Source: Bemisia tabaci (taxonomy: Eukaryota; Arthropoda; Insecta; Hemiptera; Aleyrodidae). From it: a stretch of 64,000 bases of DNA. The notes under the pieces were generated by a model. It was not told the origin of the DNA. It saw only the letters and a program-made list of their open reading frames with translations, and made no database searches. The stretch lies in NCBI RefSeq assembly GCF_918797505.1, contig NC_092801.1, forward strand, positions 4,712,001 to 4,776,000, given 5' to 3'. Positions 1 to 9,335 of this stretch are shown here, piece after piece (the stretch's first letter is position 1; every line of letters starts with the position of its first letter). The position numbers and the translations under genes are program-made.

Positions 1-883
1 GGTGAGTTAAATTACACTCTTTTTACTTAATTTTAGTAGGAATTTTAGTCGAAGAAGTTATATTATATTTCAAACGGCGACCCGAGTTGGGATCCAGCGG
101 TGCTAATAAATGAAATGAGACTCGACCTCCGTCGTAAAACCGCGACCATTTTCGAATTTCCCGCTCGTAGGGAGGGGTTATGGAAGCGAGAGGGGATCGA
201 GTGCTCGAGTGCGGCCATGTTGGGCCAAGCTAGTCAGTCGGGTCAGAGCAGCGGTATAGACCCGTGCTCACCTCCTTCTTTTTTTTCTTTTCTCATTTTT
301 TTGTTCCTTTTTGAGTTCAGTTATTATGTTCAGTTGTTGAACCTTTTGTTGAATACACGTTCTTGTTCGTATTTCGTATTCGTTCGTCTTCATTTTATTT
401 CTTCGCTCTCCCGTCGCCGCACTTGCGGCAGAGCACACACGACAACTTCCAATTGACACAATATATCGCCGCAACAAAGAAACATGTTCCCGTACAGGAG
501 GACCCTCCGAAGGTAGCCATGGTGCAGGGCAGTGTTAGGGAAGTGAGGGCCCAGTCGAGAGGCGAACGAAGTATACGGAAGAGATACGTCCCCGAGGACA
601 ATTTCTACTAACTAGACCGTAATGCTATTTCACTGGAGATTGAAGCAGAGACAATAAAACAAAACTTCTTGACGGAAAAGAAGTACGAAAGCCGACGTCA
701 TTATCATTCAAAGAAAGGAAAGTGTTACGAAGAAACGTTATTGTCTTCTTGAACAATTCTACGATATGAATTAAAATTCCGTAGCAAATATAGAACGTAA
801 AAAAAAAAACGTGAAACGGCTGTCGAAAGCTCCTGTTCCACTGCGTGGTTCGGAACGCTTTAAAGATGATGGATTCTGGTCAA
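1..883. other. No confident gene; LTR/primer-binding-like start
   Basis: The window opens with GGTGAGT, which would fit a splice donor of an exon lying outside. At about 74-90 the string GGCGACCCGAGTTGGGAT resembles the sequence just after the 5' LTR of retrotransposons, where the tRNA primer binds, so 1-70 may be an LTR end. A short reading frame at 520-611 ends in a basic, arginine-rich tail; I do not recognise it. Nothing else is supported. Confidence 0.25.
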
Positions 884-1047
884 CAGTGGCGTGGCGTGCT
901 TTGCGATTTATCGATCGATACGCCACTCAAACCTATGAAAAAAGATCGATTATCAGGGTGTTCGCAGCGAACACCTTAGTAATCGATCCTTTACCATAGC
1001 TTCAAATGGCGAGATATCGATAATCGATCATTCACGCCACGCCACTG
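884..1047. mobile_element. hAT-type MITE, family A, copy 1
   Basis: A 164-bp non-coding element has terminal inverted repeats CAGTGGCGTGGCGTG / CACGCCACGCCACTG. It is flanked by a perfect 8-bp direct repeat CTGGTCAA (876-883 and 1048-1055). The interior is rich in ATCGAT and holds a small palindrome, GTGTTCGCAGCGAACACC. An 8-bp target duplication with ends starting CAGTGG is the signature of hAT transposons, so this is a non-autonomous hAT derivative. Further copies lie at 37085, 51309 and 51718. Confidence 0.88.
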
Positions 1048-1159
1048 CTGGTCAAGGGTTAAAACAAACGTGACTGAAACCGACGCGTTCACTACATGAT
1101 TTTTCGAACATCAGTGTGCAGATTCTAAAAATCGTTGCGTGTTTACCGCGAGCTAGTCT

Positions 1160-1446
1160 AGGGTGTCTGCTTAAACAGGCTGGCCGAAAATCAGTACTTT
1201 TTCAGTACATTCCCAAGAAATTCAGTACCAGTACCTCCTTCACAGAAAAATTTAGTTCTCTTCAGTACCTCCATTTCACGAAAATCGAAAGGTTTCAAAA
1301 ATTTGAAAATTTCTTGCTCAAATTCGGATCAAGGTAGCAAAAAAAATGAAAAAAATTCCGGACCTTCTTGCGGAATTCCGCACTTTTTCAGTACTTCCGG
1401 ACCGCCCTTATAAAATCAGTACTATTTCCAGACCTGAGAACACCCT
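1160..1446. mobile_element. MITE with AGGGTGTCTGCTTAAACAGG end, copy 1
   Basis: Short terminal inverted repeats (AGGGTG near 1160, CACCCT near 1446) bound a sequence rich in the motif TTTTTCAGTACTT. A diverged copy lies at 55173-55445 with the same order of internal motifs. No coding sequence and no clear target duplication were seen, so the superfamily is undecided; hAT is likely from the ends. Confidence 0.6.
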
Positions 1447-1810
1447 GTACTCTGTAAACACTCAATAAAAAAAGCTGAATAATTGTTTAAGATGAAAATC
1501 CGTCTTACCGGGTCTGAGGGGAGAGGTAATGGTTCTACGGTTGTGGAGCTAGGGTGGGTTAATTGTCTAGGTAGAAATCTGGGCGAGTCTCCTGGCATGG
1601 AAACGGTTTCAGTGGACGGAATGTGCATTCCAGGGTAGGCGTGTGACTCTAAAATAAGGCACATAACAACCACACATATTAATTTTCATCGAGCGGCTCA
1701 CGGAGAAAATACAGGTGGTGGCGAATGGAGAAATGTAAAATTCAACGGCACAGCTAGGAACGAACAATGATAAAAATATTTGTGTACATGTGTTTATCGC
1801 GGTTAATGTA

Positions 1811-2037
1811 CACTGGAAAAGAAACCACATTGAATCTAGAGTCCAGACTCTTGAAAACATTAACAAGAAAAAGGACTCTTGATTCAATCAGGGTTAAGCT
1901 CACATCAAAAGGAAATCCGCTCAAATTAAGAGGCTTGGTTCTTGATTTAAGCTGAAATCTGATTGAATCAAGAGTATTTTATCTTGTCGATGTTTTTAAG
2001 AGTCTGGACTCTGGATCCAATGTGTTTTTTTTCCAGT
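1811..2037. mobile_element. Foldback MITE, family B, copy 1
   Basis: CACTGG at the left and CCAGT at the right bound an almost complete palindrome: the left arm (TCTAGAGTCCAGACTCTTGA) is answered by the right arm (AAGAGTCTGGACTCTGGATC). The centre around AAATCCGCTCAAATTAAG is the loop. RNA from either strand would fold into a long hairpin. Other copies are at 17999, 51391 and 52231. The target duplication is unclear. Confidence 0.8.
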
Positions 2038-2179
2038 AAAGAACATAAATCTTCAACGAGACCGCAATTAGAACATTATGATGCTCAGGAGTCCCGAAAT
2101 AGACTCGAAATGTACGGTTGAAATTTCCGTGTTTGATCTCACTCAGTGTTCTTATGTGTTACTTGCACTGGAGACTTAA

Positions 2180-2310
2180 ACGCTGAGTTACAAAACGAAG
2201 CGGACGTCAACACAATCAATCACACAAATCAACCTGAATTTTGTGATGATTTTGGTACAGTTTGCGATGAAGTCAGCGCAAAAAACAATGGAAGATCTTG
2301 GAAACTTGGG
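2180..2310 (+). repeat. Dispersed segment shared with 53070-53150
   Basis: The stretch containing TTTTGTGATGATTTTGGTAC and AGTTTGCGATGAAGTCAGCG recurs with few changes at 53070-53150, both times close to a family B foldback element. The + frame here is open over about 70 codons (2146-2355), but the other copy is interrupted, so it is treated as a repeat. A poly(A) run follows at about 2429-2466. Confidence 0.5.
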
Positions 2311-2422
2311 TTAGTTTGTGTTTTACTTCTCACATTAACCAAAAATTTGTGTTGAGTGTTTCCTCTGCGAAGCTAACCTTTTAATTGGTTGAAGGTAGTG
2401 CGGGAAAACTGAGATCTCTTTC

Positions 2423-2468
<46 letters not shown>

Positions 2469-3195
2469 ACGAGGAAGGTTGAGAGGTTTCCACTCATTTC
2501 GGCTGTAAAAACTCGTAACTATTCACTTTTTGCGTGTCATTACGTTTTCCAACCCCTTTAACGGAAAATGAATTGCGAGTTAATAATATATATTTCATTT
2601 AATAACAACTTTGTTACATTTCGTCTGATACACCAAACACGCAAAAATTAGAGAGCCTTGGTAGGTAATAAATGATCAATTACATGTATGACTTTCAATG
2701 CTAAATTCAATAGTGACGTAGATCTTTATACAGGTGCCATCATGAAATTGATTGAGGGGGGTGCAAGAAAATGTATCTGAACTGCAAACTGTGAAGCAGG
2801 AACTAGAAAAGTAAGTCAACTTTTCTCTGGGATTTTACTTTGTCGCTCGTTCTTAACTTCTAATTATGTTACAGCGCGCCAATTCGTGTACTTTTCTACA
2901 TCACAGTCAATCTTCAAAATGGCTGCCTTGCCACCACCTCTTGTATTTTCTCTATGCAAGAAACTCTAACTCTTGGTGTTGCGAAAATATGAATTGACAG
3001 TTACATAAAATGAAAGCAAAGCATGCATTTGCGTTTATAGGCCGAGTTGAACCTATGAATCATACGATTAATTTCTAAGAGTTTTTTGGATGATTATAAA
3101 TGATACTACGAAGCACGAAGAATGGGTTCAAAAGATTTCTTCGTCCGGACGCTACCTTCTAGGTCTTTTCTCTCAAAACTTAATTTTGGCACTTA

Positions 3196-3465
3196 CTGCG
3201 GGCTGATCACTGAAAGACAAAGCTATGAGCGAAGAGAACAAGTTGAAAATGGAGCGATCCTATTGGTGGAAGCGAATGGTTGCAATGGATAGAGGAGGTA
3301 AGTAATAGGCTAACTAACGGCAGCCCAAGAGAGACCCTATATAATTAGTCAATCATCTTCCCCTCGGTTTACAACAAACACCCGTTCCAACCAACAGGAT
3401 CGCAACATTTTCCCAATTCCTTAATTTTCAATAGCTTGATCTATCAAAATAAATAATCAACCCGC
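3196..3465. mobile_element. MITE family C, copy 1 (diverged)
   Basis: Ends read CTGCGGGCTGATCACTGAAAG and AATAATCAACCCGC, with internal ATGGAGCGATCCTATTGGTGG. They match the less decayed copies at 34324-34600, 48577-48852 and 52355-52631. It is non-coding, about 270 bp, and older than the other copies judging from mismatches between its arms. Confidence 0.7.
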
Positions 3466-3545
3466 GCTCCTCTTTAAAGAAACTCGGCAGATATTACGTC
3501 GGCGGCGGGGCAGACTCATCATGGCTTTGAACACGATGAAATCGA

Positions 3546-3720
3546 AAACGCCTTCAATTTTTCGGTATGCAACGCGGACATCCGTCGGACACGAATAGTT
3601 GCATCCAGGCGCCGTGTATTAAAAGAGGAGGAATTCGAACGGGTTATCGCCGTAATGGACTACACTTTTTTACGTTGTGCTTCAAGAAGGAAGGACTTCA
3701 GATGATAATCGCTTTTGCAC
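3546..3720 (+). repeat. Segment resembling 49667-49745
   Basis: GCGGACATCCGTCGGACACG with the following 50 bases resembles 49680-49745 (GTGGACATCCATCATGTACG). In both copies the + frame reads as a run of basic residues with conserved spacing. It may be a decayed exon or transposon fragment; function unknown. Confidence 0.25.
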
Positions 3721-4041
3721 GAAAAAATCTATTTGTCTATGTATCCTCCATTTATTCCTCTGGGTCGAACGTTGCGTTAAGTTAATCTTAGAACCCAGCA
3801 GTTTTCAGCCGCTCTGACACTTTGCGCTGATGTTGAGTGATTGCAAAAACTTAACATCACAGTTCTGTCCACTAGTTTTCACGTAAGGTGAATCTTCAAT
3901 AGTGACAGAAAAATTAGATAATCAAACAATCAATAAATCATTTTGGAATTTTACGACTGACAATCAAAAAATGCCTCCCAATGAACGTCACGAAGTGGGA
4001 GATTTCTCACTTTTAGATCCATTTGTCTTCTGTATCCTATA

Positions 4042-4180
4042 AGGGACCGTCCTTAAATTACGTAACACTGAATTTCCGAGTTTCGACACACCCTCCCGCT
4101 ACCCTTCTGTAATGCTCCGTAACGCTGTGCTAACCCCCTTCAAAGGTTACGCAACGCTTGCCCGAACTTCCCTCCCGATC

Positions 4181-4213
<33 letters not shown>

Positions 4214-4801
4214 TATATATCACCATACATTTACTGAAAGAATCGGCGTTAATATTTGGTAAGGAAACGTGGAAGTAATGCAGAGAATATTTTCGAGATT
4301 CTTTCTAACTTCTGAAGACAACCGGCGAAAACTTCTGCGGAAATAAAAAAAAAAAAAAAATCACTAAAACTCGTTACGTAGCGCTTCGCTTTATACCTCT
4401 CCGTAGAGTCCCTTTATACTGAGAGTCAAGACAACACCCCTCATGGAGTCACAAACGGGAATAAAGATTACAGAAATTGAACGTTTTTCGTAATCTTTGA
4501 TCGGCTCATTCTTAAATTCCTTTCTCCGTTCCTTCTCTCTTTCCGTTTTTTCCTTGTCGAACCCGAAATTCCTCGGTCCACTCCAGATTATAATCTTTGC
4601 AATGGGTGAAAATGTAATCTTTATTCCCGTTTGTGACACTGTGAAGGCCTAAAATCCGGTTAACCAATCAGAAATGGATTCGCATTGTCTTGACTCTCAG
4701 TATAAAGGGACTCTACCTCTCCGCACCCATGTAACGCCGCGTAACGCTGGCAAAGACCCTATCCTCCCTTTCTAGCGTTACGTAATTTGGAGACGGCCCC
4801 T
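4042..4801. mobile_element. TIR element with GGGACCGTCC ends, carrying a nested MITE
   Basis: AGGGACCGTCCTTAAATTAC at 4042 is answered by GTAATTTGGAGACGGCCCCT ending at 4801. Both ends are followed inward by GTAACG motifs. The inside is non-coding, with two poly(A) runs (4182-4208 and 4347-4361). A complete hAT-type MITE sits inside (4404-4715) and accounts for 312 bp. Superfamily not determined. Confidence 0.7.
4404..4715. mobile_element. hAT-type MITE with 8-bp target duplication, nested
   Basis: Terminal inverted repeats TAGAGTCCCTTTATACTGAG / CTCAGTATAAAGGGACTCTA are flanked by the direct repeat CCTCTCCG (4396-4403 and 4716-4723). The inner parts of the arms pair as well (GGGAATAAAGATTACA against TGTAATCTTTATTCCC). 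It is 312 bp and non-coding. It lies inside the 4042-4801 element and is therefore younger than it. Confidence 0.88.
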
Positions 4802-4872
4802 ATCAGGATAAAATTAGGAAAAACAACGCGAACTCAGCTAGCGAAGCACTCTCATATACAGCAAGAACATTT

Positions 4873-5453
4873 GAGGAGCTTGGAGGGCAAGGCGCCATGA
4901 TAAGTGCATTTCTTGCAATTTCGCGAAATACATGTTGGAAGTTTCAATTACATGGATCTTAATGGCGAACAGAAAGTTCAAACTAACTTGTTGATGCTTA
5001 AAACTTGGAACTTGGGAGCAAATTCTCCGCACAGAATATGCATTAAGACTGTTTTTACTTGAAATCATTAGTATCTCGATTTTTTCAAAAACTGTAATTG
5101 TTGGAGGTTTCGAAATTACTTAGATCCTCATGGCGGAAAGAAAATTCAAACTGACTTTCTGATGCTTAAACATTGGAATTCGGGATCTAATTTTTCACAG
5201 AATATGCAATAAAAGCTAAGACTATTATTACTTGAAATCGTTAATATCTCAGCTTGTTTGAAGTTTCAAAATTGCATGGATCTTCAAGGCGGAAAAAAAG
5301 TTCAAACTGACTTTCTGATGCTCAACAATTGGAATTTGGGGGCGAATTTTTCACAGAATGTGCACTATGAATAGTTTAACCTGAAATTATAAATATCCCA
5401 ATTTTTTCAAAAACTGCACTTGTGCGGTGTGCGCCTTGTCCTCCAAGCCCCTC
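4873..5453. mobile_element. Inverted-repeat element with three internal 160-bp repeats
   Basis: A 23-bp end GAGGAGCTTGGAGGGCAAGG... (4873-4895) matches in inverted form at 5431-5453, 21 of 23 positions. Between them three diverged direct repeats of about 158-168 bp begin near 4931, 5099 and 5257, each with a CATGGATCTT-like block, a GTTCAAACTGACTTTCTGAT-like block and a TTTTTCACAGAATATGCA-like block. It is non-coding: a MITE-type element that has amplified its inside. Confidence 0.65.
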
Positions 5454-5486
5454 ATTGGTTCGTGCAAATTCTACATGGCATGGATA

Positions 5487-6413
5487 AGTGGTCTGTCCGG
5501 AAAGTATCAGGACTTCCTGATTATCTCGGAATGTAATGCAGATGATGAGCTGAAACTTGGGTTGGACTTTGCCCATGTCCTCTTTAATGCAGCCACACAA
5601 TTGGGGCTTTCACACCTTTAACCAGTCGATTGCAATCAACTGATCAAAGTGTGTGTGTCAAGTGCTATCGTCGCGTTTTTTTTTTCGTGGAATGACCGAG
5701 CGTGAAGATCAGAGAATTTGTATTAAATTTTGCTTTAATCTAGAAAAAACTGCCAAGGAGACCATGGAAATTATTCGGAAAGCTTTCGGCACTGATTCTA
5801 TGAGCAAGAGCAATATTTATGAGTGGCATAATCGCTTTAAATCAGGTCGTGAAACAGTCGCTAGTGATCTGCAGTCTGGGAGACCTTCGTCGACGAATTC
5901 TACCGATAACGTGGAAAAAGTTCGGGAAGCTATTGCCCAAGACAGTCGGTTAGCCGTGCGTGAACTGGAAGAGCAGCTAAATATCCCGAGGACCATCGTT
6001 GCGGAAATTTTAACTGAAAAACTCGAGCTCCGGTGACTGGATGCTCCAACATGACCACGCTCCGACTCATTCCTCCTGTCTTGTGCAACAGTTTTTGGCA
6101 AAGCACGGTATTCCTCTGGTTCCACATCATCCACACAGTCCAGACTTAGCTCCTTGCGACTTCTGGCTGTTCCCAAAGCTGAAATCTCCAATGAAAGGGA
6201 CTCGATTTGACTCCATCAATGACATCAAAGAGAATACGACGAGAGCGCTGAAGGACATCCCAAAGGAATGCTTTTTGAAAAGCTCAAAAATCGCTGGAAC
6301 AAGTGCATTGTGTCTTACAGAGAGTACTTCGAAGGAGATTAAAACCACAGTGTCATAGGTATGCTCGATTTCTCAAAATGTAAAAAGTCCTGATAATTTC
6401 CGGACAGACCACG
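5487..6413 (+). mobile_element. Mariner element, internally deleted
   Basis: Inverted ends GTGGTCTGTCCGGAAAGTAT (left) and ATAATTTCCGGACAGACCAC (right), each with a flanking TA (5485-5486 and 6414-6415), define a Tc1/mariner element. At 927 bp it is shorter than the roughly 1.3 kb of complete mariners, and the middle of the transposase gene is missing. It cannot make a working transposase, although its ends look usable. Confidence 0.92.
5692..6358 (+). pseudogene. Mariner transposase remnant
   Basis: The first part (5692-6036, about 115 residues) holds the N-terminal helix-turn-helix DNA-binding region: IYEWHNRFKSGRE, then SGRPSSTNSTDNVEKVREAI, then RELEEQLNIPRTIV. The second part (6041-6358, another frame) keeps HDHAPTH with the second catalytic Asp and HHPHSPDLAPCDFWLFPKLK with the third, the D34D signature of mariner. 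About 350 bp between them, including the first catalytic Asp, are deleted and the frame is shifted. The start at 5692 is chosen because MTER aligns with usual mariner N-termini. In the family the enzyme cuts and pastes the element at TA sites; here it is dead. Confidence 0.92.
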
Positions 6414-6442
6414 TATGGTCATTATACCCTAGATATAATTAC

Positions 6443-6644
6443 CTTGGAGGGTGGATCTGTGGAGGAGCCGGTGCTTAGGTGACATGGTGAGAGGGCTGCC
6501 TTCGGAGGAGTTGTCGGCGGTGTAGTCGGTGGCCGTCGCGCTGCGGGGGGAGTCGCGCCCCCCGTGGAGCGGCGACCCCCCCGGCCCCATCTCCACGCGC
6601 CGCAGGCTCCGCCGCTCCCGGCTCCTGCTCCGCGCCCAGCGAGC
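6443..6644 (-). CDS. Exon of Ser/Arg-rich host gene (exon 3 seen)
   Basis: On the minus strand the acceptor TTTCAG precedes 6644 and the donor CTCCAAG|GTAATT follows 6443. The 202-nt exon is open and GC-rich (unlike the AT-rich surroundings), encoding about 67 residues: ARWARSRSRERRSLRRVEMG, then a Ser/Thr/Asp-rich stretch with TATDYTADNSSEGSP, ending near HRLLHRSTLQ. It begins in phase 0, which fits the phase-0 end of the exon at 13913-13720, so the two can be joined. The composition suggests a disordered, phosphorylated linker of a larger cytoplasmic scaffold or signalling protein; I cannot name the family. The intron between the exons is 7 kb and full of transposons. Confidence 0.62.
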
Positions 6645-6698
6645 CTGAAACATCATCCTTCACAGTTCACGTTACAGCACCCACACACAGTATACATG

Positions 6699-6917
6699 CA
6701 GGGTCATTCAAAAGTCACGCACCACTGGCCATGGGGGGGATGGCCATTTAAAATTTTTGAGTTGCCCCCCCCCCCCCCCCCCCGAGGGGATGAAAAACTG
6801 GAAAGTACCTAAAAAAGTTTGCCCCTCGATATGAGGAAAAACGTCTTAAACTGCAAGTCGATATCATAATTAGAACCAAAGTTGTGGCCAGTGGTGCGTG
6901 ACTTTGGAATAACCCTG
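6699..6917. mobile_element. Short TIR element, TA-flanked (Tc1/mariner-like MITE)
   Basis: CAGGGTCATTCAAAAGTCAC... at 6699 is answered by GTGACTTTGGAATAACCCTG ending at 6917, followed by TA. The inner arms contain GCACCACTGGCCA and its complement. A C-run (6764-6783) lies in the middle. A second, split copy has its left half at 7142-7280 and its right half at 9397-9745. Confidence 0.7.
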
Positions 6918-6932
6918 TATAAGGTTCGTGAC

Positions 6933-7082
6933 CAGGGTTGCAATTTTTCATGAAAAATAAAATCCTGAAATTTCGCGGGAAATATTTCATACAATTTCAG
7001 AAATTTATGAAAGAGATTGAAAAATACTAGTTCCTTATCGTGTTTCGCAAAATTTAAAAATTGGGACTTTCTTCTATTTTCA
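6933..7082. mobile_element. hAT-type MITE family D, left fragment
   Basis: CAGGGTTGCAATTTTTCATG and about 150 bp inward match the complete copy at 9760-10041. It stops where a duplicated stretch starts (7083-7138), which repeats 6638-6697 including the acceptor side of the 6443-6644 exon. So a local tandem duplication (offset about 445 bp) has cut the element. Confidence 0.75.
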
Positions 7083-7279
7083 GCGAGCTTGAAACATGGT
7101 CCGTCAGAGTTCACGTTACAGCACCCACACACAGTATACATACAGGGTCATTCAAAAGTCACGCACCACTGGCCATGAGGGGGATGGCCATTTAAAATTT
7201 TTGAGTTGCCCCCCGCCCTCCTCCCCCCGAGGGGATTAAAAACTGGAAATTACCCTAAGAATTATCCCCCGCAATATGA

Positions 7280-7700
7280 GGCCTTGTCTCCACGGGACGT
7301 TTTCATGGGATTTGTCCCAAGTTCGAATCGCAGGAATGAAACTTCTGGGATTTTTCCCAGTTACCGTCTCCATGGGACGGGGCTCATACAGTCCTGCGAC
7401 TAGCTTGCGCGGGAAGATAAGTTAGATAAAATCGAGTATATAACCGGGATTATAATAATAAATGCACTAAATTGACAATTAGACACATTATTTTAACTAA
7501 ACAAAAATAACAATGTAGTAATGAATAAAATATCGCACAATTCGTTTTCACTTCTTCTTCTTCTCTTAGTGGGTCCTAGGGGTACAAGTACCATACTTGG
7601 TACTGGGAAAAATATTGAGTTAATCAATATTTTTCCCAACTTCGTAAGCGGGATTTTTCCCTGGGACAAATCTCGCGAAACGGCTCGTGGAGACAAGACC
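7280..7700. mobile_element. TIR element with GGCCTTGTCTCC ends
   Basis: GGCCTTGTCTCCACGGGACG at 7280 is mirrored by CTCGTGGAGACAAGACC ending at 7700. The sub-terminal GGGATTTGTCCCA and TGGGACAAATC blocks pair too. A second right end (9336-9396) follows 1.7 kb later and is flanked by the same TGA (9397-9399) as the left end (7277-7279). The larger unit 7280-9396 may thus be the real insertion with a 3-bp target duplication, as in PIF/Harbinger elements. No transposase is seen. Confidence 0.6.
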
Positions 7701-7973
7701 TAGGGTTACATCTGGTTATGTTCCGCAAGGACTGCATTGTTGCAAAGTCAAACCAATAATTTAATATTTTATTGCGCCACCAGGCACCCATGTAAATGCG
7801 CCTAGTTGCACCATTAATTAAATTATTTTTTGCGCAGTCTGACAACTGTTAGACTCGAAAGCTCCATTTTCATACTGCCGTAAATTCGCACTTTGTCTGG
7901 TGGTCCATTTGGGTGAACCTATTCATAGTTTTCTAATAATATCCTTCTAAGTGTAGATTGTTTTTCTTTCTAG

Positions 7974-8065
7974 TATCCGTGTTTGAAGCAGCAACGTCGG
8001 GGAAGACGGATGAAGATATAGCATTGATAACCAGTGTAGCCGTCACATCCCTGTTGAAGGAGGCG
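7974..8065 (+). CDS. 92-nt exon, alternative-exon candidate 1
   Basis: A pyrimidine-rich acceptor (TTTTTCTTTCTAG) precedes 7974 and the donor GCG|GTGAGT follows 8065. After two leading bases the exon reads 30 codons: SVFEAATSGKTDEDIALITS followed by VAVTSLLKEA. The exon at 8477-8568 has the same length, phase and nearly the same protein. The DNA differences inside the codons are synonymous (GAT/GAC, TTG/CTC, ACC/ACT), which shows that this strand and frame are translated and under selection. 92 nt is not a multiple of three, so including both exons would shift the frame, as expected for mutually exclusive splicing. Protein family unknown. The flanking exons were not found; they may lie outside the window. 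Confidence 0.6.
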
Positions 8066-8299
8066 GTGAGTTGTGGGGAAGACGGATGAAGATATAGCAT
8101 TGATAACCAGTGTAGCCGTCACATCCCTGTTGGAGGAGGCGGTGAGTTGTGGGGAAGACGGATGAAGATATAGCATTGATAACCAGTGTAGCCGTCACAT
8201 CCCTGTTGGAGGAGGCGGTGAGTTGTGGGGAAGACGGATGAAGATGTAGCATTGATAACCAGTGTAGCCGTCACATCCCTGTTGAAGGAGGCGGTGAGT
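7992..8299 (+). repeat. 73-bp minisatellite made from exon end plus splice donor
   Basis: About four copies of a 73-bp unit, each made of the last 64 bases of the 7974-8065 exon plus GTGAGTTGT, run head to tail. Every copy therefore brings another complete donor site. The second block (57.7-58.1 kb) has the same array with many single-base losses. Confidence 0.85.
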
Positions 8300-8476
8300 T
8301 GTTTTCTATGTTACAGAATGTAGGCGATAGCTACAGTAATGACCTATGTGGGAAAACTTTGTTGTGAGAAAATTGCGTTCGAAGTTTTACTCTGTGAATA
8401 TGACATCGGTTTTTGAGAAACAAGGAATTTTTTTTTACTGGTTTAACGCTTTGAACCCGATTGTTTTTCTTTCTAG

Positions 8477-8568
8477 TAACCGTGTTTGAAGCAGCAACGT
8501 CGGGGAAGACGGATGAAGACATAGCACTCATAACTAGTGTAGCCGTCACATCCCTGTTGAAGGAGGCA
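8477..8568 (+). CDS. 92-nt exon, alternative-exon candidate 2
   Basis: This is the downstream twin of 7974-8065: acceptor TTTTTCTTTCTAG, donor GCA|GTGAGT, same 92-nt length and phase. The protein starts TVFEAATSGKTDEDIALITS and is otherwise identical to the first twin, with one S-to-T change. The roughly 160 bp of intron after each twin (8300-8458 and 8573-8731) are identical base for base, although the exons differ at about six positions. The duplication unit is about 273 bp without the minisatellite. Function unknown. Confidence 0.6.
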
Positions 8569-9059
8569 GTGAGTTGTTTTCTATGTTACAGAATGTAGGC
8601 GATAGCTACAGTAATGACCTATGTGGGAAAACTTTGTTGTGAGAAAATTGCGTTCGAAGTTTTACTCTGTGAATATGACATCGGTTTTTGAGAAACAAGG
8701 AATTTTTTTTTACTGGTTTAACGCTTTGAACCCTACTTGAAGGGTAGTCATTCAGAAGTTTATCTAATAATTTAATTATTAATTTGTAACACACTGGTCG
8801 TAGCGCTTAATTTACTTCCTAGTCGGGTATGCAGCTAAAATGCTAAAAAATGTGCAAGAATTAAGTTATATCAAAACAGTTTCATTTAATTATAATTTTT
8901 GGCCGAAACTTTTCGGCACGTTTTCCATTGTCAGTACCTTTAACGTCAGAGAACTATACATTTTCAATTAACAATAGCAACTTTGGTAGGCACTTTGCTG
9001 ACTAGGCAGGATTGTAAAAATTGCTTAGATGGCTCACGGATTAACCTTATAGTTTAACT

Positions 9060-9140
9060 AGCCGCTGTGGCTCGCTTCGCTCGTCTTGCGTCTAGTCGGG
9101 GGCTCCACCTCCTGGACCCCCGGGTGACAAGCGAGCAGTA
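9060..9140. repeat. GC-rich palindromic patch
   Basis: Inside AT-rich DNA lies GGCTCGCTTCGCTCG followed by GGGGGCTCCACCTCCTGGAC and CCCCGGG, able to form hairpins. Patches of this look often sit at ends of arthropod transposons, but no matching partner was seen nearby. Confidence 0.35.
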
Positions 9141-9335
9141 TTTCATGCCGAAAGTGCAAAAAAATTATAAAATAATGTAATCCAATAAAAACTCTATTCT
9201 GAATGCATGAATTCGAGAGGCATTCCTCCATAAAATCCTGTGAATACAGATGCACAATAGTATCGCCGTATGTCAGACACTCAAAAATCGCAAATGTTCC
9301 GTAAAATGGAAAGAAAAATTGAACAAATTTTGCTA

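Noticed and set aside
7970..8549. Minus-strand frames over the twin exons
   Set aside because: Differences between the twins are synonymous in the + frame but change residues in the minus frame, so the + strand is the coding one.
9060..9140. tRNA-derived SINE head
   Set aside because: The GC-rich patch forms hairpins but shows no A and B boxes in the right spacing.
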